Assembly (NCBI GenBank): GCA_964585585.1
Contig: CAZPEL010000032.1
Span: forward strand, 1 to 11,015
Reading direction: 5' to 3'
Source: CAZNAQ01 sp964585585
Lineage (GTDB): Bacteria > Patescibacteriota > Patescibacteriia > Patescibacteriales > JAGXOH01
DNA: 11,015 nt
Part shown: positions 7,140 through 11,015 of the stretch, piece by piece
How positions within the stretch are numbered: the first letter of the stretch is position 1
Layout of the letters: every line of letters begins with the position of its first letter
Notes under the pieces: model-generated
Seen by the model: only the letters and a program-made list of their open reading frames with translations
Database searches by the model: none
Told to the model about the DNA's origin: nothing
Made by a program: the position numbers and the translations under genes

Positions 7140-7340
7140 AAAAATCAAAATGCAAAATTCAAAATGACCCCGCAAAGCTCCGCCACGGGGTGGGCAAAGA
7201 AAAATTCAAATTTATGAAAATACGTTAAAAAGTAGGGAGTAAGTGAACATAGGGAGATATATTGATTTTTGTATCTTGATATTTAACTTTCTTTTATATT
7301 TTGATTTGTCATTTTGAGATTTGATTTTTGCATTTTGAAT
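7140..7340. repeat. interspersed repeat, copy C (tRNA trailer)
   Basis: The left arm (7140-7166) is also the right arm of the inverted repeat around tRNA-Leu(CAG). The hairpin core is CCCCGC...ACGGGG (7168-7190). A longer, partly unique stretch follows (7210-7290, with GGAGATATATTGATTTTTG), then the right arm GATTTTTGCATTTTGAATT (7322-7340). The same order of parts is found after the second tRNA-Leu (copy D), so the trailer is part of a duplicated cassette. No gene is seen between 7127 and 7434. Confidence 0.8.
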
Positions 7341-7390
7341 TATCTATGATTTGGAGTTTGGTGTTTGGCTTTATAATATTTCTCCACCAA

Positions 7391-7423
7391 AAAAACCGCC
7401 CCTTTTACAGAGAGCGGCTTTTT
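7391..7423 (-). terminator. intrinsic terminator of the DUF3828-like gene
   Basis: On the minus strand, GCCGC and GCGG form a short GC stem around a CTCTGTAAAAGGG loop, followed by a run of T (7391-7395 and beyond). It starts about 12 bases past the gene's stop. A-run and T-run flanks extend the stem with one bulge. The GC part is short, but position and U-run are right. Confidence 0.6.
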
Positions 7424-7434
7424 GTTTGGGGAGA

Positions 7435-8400
7435 TTATTTTTCCAGGGCGATCGATACCACTTCCACGGCTCCGTCTTTTTCTATGCCGTTGACCGTGGC
7501 TCTGGCTCCCTGCTCCCAGGAGGTCTCCGAGCAAGGAATTTTATCTCCGGTAGCGGTGATGCATTGGCTTTGATCGGTAAAGTTGAGCCGCGCGGTCAGG
7601 GCCGGCTGGCCCGGTTTTTCATAGACCAGTTGCCAACCGCCGTTTTTTTCGGTCAGATTTCCGGTTTCGGAGAAATCCACTTCCGCCGAGATATCTTCAT
7701 CTCCGCCTTCCAAGAGTTCAAAGGAATTTATAGTTACTTCCTCATCCGGAGTGATAGTGAAGTCGGCTTTGGCGGTATAGGCCTTATGGCCGTCTTCGTA
7801 TTCCACCAGGGCCGAGGAAGCGTCCAGGAACTCGATATTGGTAATATAGAAGCTTCCGCCCAGCACTTTTTTTTCCGGGGAAAGATCCGAGATATTGCCC
7901 CGGATATGGTCTCCGACCGCGTTCTGCCAACCCACGGTCTCGCCGCTGTCAGAAGCTCCGGAATCCGGGCAGATGATATTGGTTATTTGCCATTTGCCCT
8001 CGGCAAACTTCATATTTATATCCAACTTTTTTTCGGTTCCGTAAAAGTTTGCCATCATCACCACGGAGGCGGAACCGTCCTTTTCAGCGATATCTTCTAT
8101 TTTAATGCTTTCCGGCTTGTCCTGGGCGCACAGGATCGGGTCGTAGCCGCCTTTGTCAAAGGAGGCCAGGATCCGGTCCACTTTCTCGGCGTATTTGCTT
8201 GATACCGCCACATGATCCCGATAGATCTTGTCCGCCAAGGGGTTACCTTCGTACTTGACCCAGTCTTCATAAAATTTAAGAACCGTTTCCCCGGGCCCGG
8301 GCCGGTCCTGCCAATTTTTGACCGCATAGGCGCCGCCGACGATTATAGCGGAGGCGATCACCACGGTCAGTCCCACAGTTAGAATGTTTTTGCTTGTCAT
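7435..8400 (-). CDS. membrane-anchored/secreted DUF3828-like protein with a C-terminal extra domain
   Basis: Function is unknown. I take the start at 8400 (MTSKNILTVG, 321 aa). Two in-frame ATGs upstream (8427, 8424) would add MMLILNLKT, but they lie at or before the transcription start predicted from the -10 at 8430-8435. Residues 5-27 are one hydrophobic segment (signal anchor or uncleaved signal), so the rest should be outside the membrane. Residues 36-145 resemble DUF3828: GETVLKFYEDW (37-47), NPLADKIYRDH (53-63) and GGYDPILCAQDKP (84-96), ending FAEGKWQITNI (132-142). A middle part (183-235) is followed by a C-terminal module (252-321) with WQLVYEKPGQPAL (256-268) and two Cys (280, 290), a pattern I recall from other CPR hypothetical proteins. 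Four Cys in the exported part could form disulfides. It is transcribed divergently from the lipoprotein gene at 8646, which suggests joint regulation only loosely. Confidence 0.85.
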   Translation of the reverse strand: MTSKNILTVGLTVVIASAIIVGGAYAVKNWQDRPGPGETVLKFYEDWVKYEGNPLADKIYRDHVAVSSKYAEKVDRILASFDKGGYDPILCAQDKPESIKIEDIAEKDGSASVVMMANFYGTEKKLDINMKFAEGKWQITNIICPDSGASDSGETVGWQNAVGDHIRGNISDLSPEKKVLGGSFYITNIEFLDASSALVEYEDGHKAYTAKADFTITPDEEVTINSFELLEGGDEDISAEVDFSETGNLTEKNGGWQLVYEKPGQPALTARLNFTDQSQCITATGDKIPCSETSWEQGARATVNGIEKDGAVEVVSIALEK

Positions 8401-8429
8401 GGTTTTTAAATTAAGGATTAACATCATTT

Positions 8430-8435
8430 ACTATA
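8430..8435 (-). promoter_or_regulatory. candidate -10 box of the DUF3828-like gene
   Basis: TATAGT on the minus strand (8430-8435). The -35 17 bases upstream (TTACTT) is poor. The predicted transcription start, near 8423, is what argues for translation from 8400 rather than 8427. Confidence 0.4.
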
Positions 8436-8465
8436 ACGCAAATACAAGAAAAAAGTAACAAAGGG

Positions 8466-8521
8466 AACTTTGAGCTTGTAGCTTTATCCCCCTAAAAGCC
8501 AATAGCTATAAGTTCAAAGCT
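8466..8521. repeat. imperfect inverted repeat in the divergent promoter region
   Basis: Arm 8466-8483 (AACTTTGAGCTTGTAGCT) matches the reverse complement of 8504-8521 (AGCTATAAGTTCAAAGCT) at 14 of 18 positions around a 20-base loop. It lies between two divergent promoters. It could be a decayed interspersed repeat or an operator. The whole 8401-8645 spacer has no gene. Confidence 0.55.
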
Positions 8522-8544
8522 AATACCTTAAAAGCTAATTCACC

Positions 8545-8573
8545 TTGACTTTTTGTCCGAATATTGCTATTTT
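8545..8573 (+). promoter_or_regulatory. sigma70-type promoter of the lipoprotein gene
   Basis: TTGACT (8545-8550), 17 bases, then TATTTT (8568-8573) preceded by TGC. Transcription should begin near 8580, giving a leader of about 65 bases that contains a hairpin (8607-8625). Confidence 0.7.
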
Positions 8574-8606
8574 TAAGTGTTTCCATGTTCTTTGATATCT
8601 GATCAC

Positions 8607-8625
8607 AGCCGGCCTAAAACCGGCT
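8607..8625 (+). promoter_or_regulatory. 5' leader hairpin before the lipoprotein start
   Basis: AGCCGG (8607-8612) pairs with CCGGCT (8620-8625) around loop CCTAAAA. It ends 8 bases before a strong Shine-Dalgarno AAAGGAGG (8633-8640), itself 5 bases from the ATG. This is the only classical Shine-Dalgarno sequence among the genes of the window. The hairpin may protect the mRNA or affect ribosome access. There is no U-run, so it is not a terminator. Confidence 0.5.
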
Positions 8626-8645
8626 AAACAAAAAAGGAGGGAAAA

Positions 8646-9581
8646 ATGAAAAAGATCATCTTTAAATTGGCAGTAGCGTTATTAGTTTTTAGTTTGGCCG
8701 TTATCGGTTGTGATAGCGGCGGCAGTCACGGCAGCGGTAGCAGCGGCGGCGATGTTAACGGAGACAAGGTTTCTGTTTATTCCGGCGAGGACTTGTCGGT
8801 GACCCGGGAAGGAGAATTCACCTTCGAAAACATACTTTCCTATGAAGATTTAGATCCGAAAGAGGCGAAGAAAACGGTATACTTTTTTTCCGATGATACC
8901 GGCTGGTGTTCCGGCCAGGGCATTAAGTATGAGCTTCAGGAAGGATCTTTAAAGCTCGATTTTAAAAAGATTCAGGGCCTGGAATCCGGAGTTATCAGGT
9001 TCAAATTGAAGTATTCAGTTCCGGAGGCAGGTAAGAAATTTATCGACCCGGCTGATCTGTCGGAAAAAGACCGGGAAATGTTTGTCCGGAAAACCGGTTC
9101 GGGCTCGACCTATGGAGCCGGCGAATTGGTTTTGGCGGTTCTCTGGTCCGATGGTAGCTTTTCTCCGGTTCCAACTAACCAAGAAGCTTACGGCCGGGAC
9201 AGGATCAATTGGCCGATCGAATCCCGGAACCATGACAGGTCTCCTTGCCTTGTTAACGGAAGTGATGATGGCGAGGACGAAGAACCGATCGATTGCGTAT
9301 CCGTCTCCATTGATGAAGACAACCAGATCCTGTGCCTGGAAAACATTTACCAGGGTTTTGAAACTCCGGATGATGCCAGAGGCGAGATCATGGCCGTCTC
9401 CGACCAAACGAGTTGGAGTTATCTGGACGGAGTTCCGGTTATAGTCACCGACGGTTGCGGTAAATTGGACCTCTCCCAGCTTATGTTCGCCGAGGGCGCC
9501 ACCCGTTTCAATTTGATAATGGACATCAACGGAGAGAACTATTGGTTCATTTCCAGTAAGCTTTGTCCGGACGCCCAAGAC
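8646..9581 (+). CDS. putative lipoprotein of unknown function, 3' end lost in assembly gap
   Basis: I do not recognise the family. The start is secure: ATG with a full Shine-Dalgarno 5 bases upstream. Residues 1-21 are a lipoprotein signal (MKKIIFKLAVALLVFSLAVIG) with lipobox VIGC, so C22 should be lipidated and the protein surface-anchored. Residues 24-40 are a Gly/Ser-rich linker. Two segments look related: 61-123 (ENIL..., with TGWC at 85-88 and LKLDFKKIQGLESGVIRFKL at 102-121) and 232-294 (ENIY..., with TSWS at 255-258 and GKLDLSQLMFAEGATRFNLI at 272-291). This suggests two copies of one beta-rich domain. Six further Cys (88, 201, 217, 230, 271, 307) could form disulfides. A hyper-acidic patch (207-213, DDGEDEE) separates the halves. 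312 codons are visible before the run of N; the true C-terminus is unknown. Adhesin-like or other surface binding is a guess. Confidence 0.8.
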
Positions 9582-9681
9582 NNNNNNNNNNNNNNNNNNN
9601 NNNNNNNNNNNNNNNNNNNNNNNNNNNNNNNNNNNNNNNNNNNNNNNNNNNNNNNNNNNNNNNNNNNNNNNNNNNNNNNNN
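9582..9681. other. assembly gap (100 N)
   Basis: Exactly 100 N, a conventional placeholder for a gap of unknown size. The right flank starts directly with the GC-hairpin repeat that occurs three times nearby, so the repeat probably caused the break. The end of the lipoprotein gene is missing. Sequence right of the gap should not be read as its C-terminus. Confidence 0.97.
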
Positions 9682-9729
9682 CCCCCGCCGTTCGCGAACA
9701 GCGGGGTTCGGAGGACAAACTACATTAAC
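9682..9729. repeat. GC-hairpin leader repeat, copy 2 (abuts the gap)
   Basis: This has the same CCCCGC...GCGGGG hairpin (9683-9706) and a GGACAAACTACATT tail. It is followed by AT-rich repeat words and a truncated tRNA 5' end at 9786. Bases 9682-9796 and 9804-9914 are two tandem copies of one unit about 120 bases long. Confidence 0.75.
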
Positions 9730-9785
9730 AACTTATTTTATAAAATAATTTTGAGTTTTGATTTTTGAGTTTTGAATTTTATATA

Positions 9786-9796
9786 GCGGGTGTGGC
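9786..9796 (+). pseudogene. truncated tRNA-Leu 5' end
   Basis: GCGGGTGTGGC is identical to the first 11 bases of tRNA-Leu(TAG) at 9904-9914, and the 25-30 bases before it also match that tRNA's leader. The match stops where the next GC-hairpin repeat begins. This looks like a tRNA copy cut off by tandem duplication or recombination. The similar leader makes an 11-base chance match unlikely. Confidence 0.65.
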
Positions 9797-9866
9797 CCTC
9801 CTACCCCCGCCGTTCGCGAACAGCGGGGTTCGGAGGACAAGCTACATTGAAAATTTTTAATTATCT
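9797..9866. repeat. GC-hairpin leader repeat, copy 3 (before tRNA-Leu TAG)
   Basis: A two-tier hairpin: CCTCC (9797-9801) pairs with GGAGG (9832-9836), and CCCCGC (9805-9810) with GCGGGG (9823-9828), around the palindrome GTTCGCGAAC. The tail GGACAAGCTACATTGAAA (9835-9852) and ATTTTTAATTATCT are nearly identical to copy 1. Confidence 0.75.
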
Positions 9867-9870
9867 CTTT

Positions 9871-9890
9871 GCATTTTGATTTTTGATTTT
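9871..9890. repeat. left arm of inverted repeat bracketing tRNA-Leu(TAG)
   Basis: The reverse complement of these 20 bases matches 10079-10098 at 19 of 20 positions. As with the other tRNA-Leu, the gene lies in the loop of an AT-rich stem. Confidence 0.7.
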
Positions 9891-9903
9891 TGAATTTTGT
9901 ATC

Positions 9904-9986
9904 GCGGGTGTGGCGGAATTGGTAGACGCGCATGCCTTAGGAGCATGTGGACTTCGTCCGTGAGAGTTCGAGTCTCTCCACCCGCA
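9904..9986 (+). tRNA. tRNA-Leu (anticodon TAG)
   Basis: Acceptor GCGGGTG (9904-9910) pairs with CACCCGC (9979-9985), with discriminator A at 9986. The anticodon stem is CATGC/GCATG (9931-9935, 9943-9947), with loop CTTAGGA giving anticodon TAG (9938-9940), which can read CUN codons. The variable arm is GGAC-TTC-GTCC and the T arm GAGAG-TTCGAGT-CTCTC. CCA is not encoded. Its 5' half is almost identical to tRNA-Leu(CAG), pointing to a shared origin by duplication. Confidence 0.96.
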
Positions 9987-10071
9987 CAGCGGTAAAGTTT
10001 ATAGGTTTTGCGAGCGTGTGAGCGAGCAACCCAGCTCCTCGAGAGGGGCTGGGCGAGTCCCACCGCCCGCA
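9987..10071 (+). pseudogene. decayed tRNA-like segment with strong hairpin
   Basis: These 85 bases, the size of a class II tRNA, end in CGAGTCCCACCGCCCGCA. That reads like the T loop, T stem and acceptor end of a tRNA whose T loop has lost TT. The next bases (ACTATTTTAAAATCAAAA) equal those after tRNA-Leu(CAG). No matching 5' acceptor or anticodon arm can be drawn. A strong hairpin (CCCAGC-T-CCTC with GAGG-G-GCTGGG, 10030-10053) and a GCGAGCGTGTGAGCGAGC stretch (10010-10027) fill the rest. It could also be another interspersed repeat joined to a tRNA 3' end. Confidence 0.5.
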
Positions 10072-10076
10072 CTATT

Positions 10077-10263
10077 TTAAAATCAAAACTCAAAATGCAA
10101 AATGCAAAATGAACCCGTAAAGCTCCGCCACGGGGCGGGCAAAGAAAAATTAAAATTTATAGAAGCGAATATGGGGATATATTGATTTTTGTTTCTTGAT
10201 ATTTGACTCTTTTTTGTATTTTGATTTGTCATTTTGATTTTTGAGTTTTGCATTTTGAATTAT
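10077..10263. repeat. interspersed repeat, copy D (trailer of second tRNA cassette)
   Basis: The left arm (10079-10110) is followed by a core hairpin CCCGT...ACGGG (10114-10134), a partly conserved middle shared with copy C (GGATATATTGATTTTTG, CTTGATATTTGACT), and the right arm GAGTTTTGCATTTTGAATTA. Together with copy C it shows that the two tRNA-Leu regions are paralogous over several hundred bases. No gene is seen from 10072 to 10296. Confidence 0.8.
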
Positions 10264-10276
10264 CCCTGTTTAGAAT
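10248..10276 (+). promoter_or_regulatory. candidate promoter of tyrS
   Basis: TTGCAT (10248-10253), 17 bases, then TAGAAT (10271-10276). An overlapping pair, TTGAAT (10255-10260) and TAGAAT (10278-10283), is also 17 apart. Both -35 boxes come from the end of repeat copy D. The start would be near 10283, leaving a leader of about 14 bases. Confidence 0.45.
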
Positions 10277-10296
10277 TTAGAATTTATTCATATATT

Positions 10297-11015
10297 ATGT
10301 CCAACATTATAACCGACAAAGACAAAATAGAAGAAGTTATCACCCGCGGCGTGGAACTCATCTACCCGGACAAAGAACAACTCCGGGAGCTTTTGGCTTC
10401 CGGGAAAAGGATCAAGCTCTATTGCGGGTTTGACCCGAGCGCCCCTTCCTTGCATATCGGCAACGCCATTTTGATCAACAAATTGAGCCAGTTCCAAAAA
10501 TTGGGGCATGAGGTTATTTTTTTGGTCGGCGACTTCACCGGTATGATCGGGGATCCGACCGACAAGTCCGCGGCCCGGACCCAGCTCTCGGCCGAGGAGG
10601 TCAAGGAGAACGCCAAGCACTTCAAGGACCAGGCCTCGGCTTACCTGGACTTTGACGGCGACAACCCGGCCCGGGTGGAGTATAACAGTTCTTGGTTATC
10701 TAAACTCACTTTTGAAGATATAATCGAGTTGAGCGCCCATTTTACCGTGGGCCGGATGATCCAGCGGGATATGTTCCAGGAGCGGATGAAGAACGAAAAG
10801 CCCATCCATCTGCACGAGTTCCTGTATCCATTGGCCCAAGGTTACGACTGCGTGGCCCTGGACGTGGACCTGGAAGTCGGAGGCAATGACCAGATGTTCA
10901 ATATGATGTGCGGCCGGGACCTGATGAAGGCCATGAAGGGCAAAGAGAAGCTGGTCCTGACCGGCAAGCTTTTCGCCGACAACGAGGGCAAGAAAATGGG
11001 CAAGACCGAGGGCAA
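10297..11015 (+). CDS. tyrS: tyrosyl-tRNA synthetase, 5' part (runs off the window)
   Basis: TyrS charges tRNA-Tyr with tyrosine using ATP, in the cytoplasm. 239 codons are visible; the full enzyme is usually 390-430 aa, so the rest of the catalytic tail and the C-terminal RNA-binding domain lie beyond the edge. Class I signatures are present: YCGFDPSAPSLHIGN (42-56), where HIGN stands for HIGH; VGDFTGMIGDPTDKSAAR (77-94); the tyrosine pocket stretch QGYDCVALDVDLEVGGNDQ (181-199), followed by FNMMCGRDL; and KMGKT (233-237) in place of KMSKS. The D-x-x-x-GG-x-DQ pattern separates it from TrpS. The start ATG at 10297 gives the usual N-terminal extension before the Rossmann fold; no Shine-Dalgarno sequence is visible. 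The reading frame is open from the start to the window end with no frameshift. Confidence 0.95.
   Translation, partial: MSNIITDKDKIEEVITRGVELIYPDKEQLRELLASGKRIKLYCGFDPSAPSLHIGNAILINKLSQFQKLGHEVIFLVGDFTGMIGDPTDKSAARTQLSAEEVKENAKHFKDQASAYLDFDGDNPARVEYNSSWLSKLTFEDIIELSAHFTVGRMIQRDMFQERMKNEKPIHLHEFLYPLAQGYDCVALDVDLEVGGNDQMFNMMCGRDLMKAMKGKEKLVLTGKLFADNEGKKMGKTEG

Noticed and set aside
7007..7340. CRISPR array from the repeated CAAAATGC words
   Set aside because: The words are short, irregular in spacing, AT-rich and of both orientations, with no constant spacer length and no cas genes.
7351..8202. Long open frame on the plus strand opposite the DUF3828-like gene
   Set aside because: It is an antisense shadow. 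The minus-strand product has a hydrophobic anchor, a recognisable domain and a terminator, while the plus-strand translation is a His/Phe/Gly-rich string with no family signature.
9682..9728. Apparent continuation of the lipoprotein reading frame across the N gap
   Set aside because: The frame only stays open because N codons are read as unknown. The right side is the GC-hairpin repeat found elsewhere as non-coding leader, and 100 N does not measure the gap, so phase across it means nothing.
7126..10071. Integrated element using tRNA-Leu as attachment site
   Set aside because: A tRNA 3' end plus trailer is duplicated across about 2.9 kb, as attL/attR would be. However, there is no integrase or phage gene between, and the similarity also extends upstream of the tRNA. 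Cassette duplication explains it better.
9987..10071. A third functional tRNA
   Set aside because: Only a T-arm-like and acceptor-like 3' end can be drawn. The T loop lacks TT, and no 5' acceptor strand, D arm or anticodon arm pairs.

Overview
The window looks like a scaffold from a metagenome-assembled genome of a Candidate Phyla Radiation (Patescibacteria) bacterium, probably of the Parcubacteria group. This rests on overall character, not on a marker tree. Compact, moderately GC-rich genes are separated by AT-rich spacers packed with a 'CAAAATGC / GCATTTTG' repeat family. Most starts lack a Shine-Dalgarno sequence, and both tRNAs lack an encoded CCA. A 100-N gap (9582-9681) marks a scaffold join.

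Layout. (1) 58-1101 (+): tsaD, tRNA t6A synthesis. (2) 1403-2551 (+): a soluble, highly charged protein with a divergent GGDEF (diguanylate-cyclase-like) domain between coiled coils. It has its own -35/-10 promoter and ends at a strong bidirectional terminator (2569-2599). (3) 2613-6230 (-): PEP synthase (ppsA), interrupted by a 411-residue intein with a two-motif LAGLIDADG homing endonuclease. The intein sits one residue before the catalytic phospho-histidine, and its own penultimate residue is Lys instead of the usual His. Removing it leaves a 794-aa enzyme, the normal PpsA size. (4) 6443-6763 (-): a small DUF4870-like membrane protein between two perfect 51-nt direct repeats. (5) 7043-7126: tRNA-Leu(CAG). 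(6) 7435-8400 (-): a membrane-anchored or secreted DUF3828-like protein. (7) 8646 to the gap (+): a lipoprotein of unknown function, divergent from (6), with two apparently related domains. (8) 9904-9986: tRNA-Leu(TAG), with decayed tRNA pieces on both sides. (9) 10297 to the window end (+): tyrosyl-tRNA synthetase (tyrS), cut by the edge.

The genes do not form one operon. They are mostly single transcription units, several with recognisable -35/-10 boxes that share a TGC-TAT-type extended -10. Translation is a loose theme (tsaD, two tRNA-Leu, tyrS). The two tRNA-Leu regions are paralogous cassettes: each has the same GC-hairpin leader, an AT-rich inverted repeat bracketing the tRNA, and the same type of repeat trailer. 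The 2.9 kb between them, carrying two secreted or anchored proteins, looks like DNA lying between recombining copies.

The items most worth a second look are the active-site intein with its penultimate Lys, the GGDEF protein with altered nucleotide-site residues, and the repeat-bracketed tRNA cassettes.
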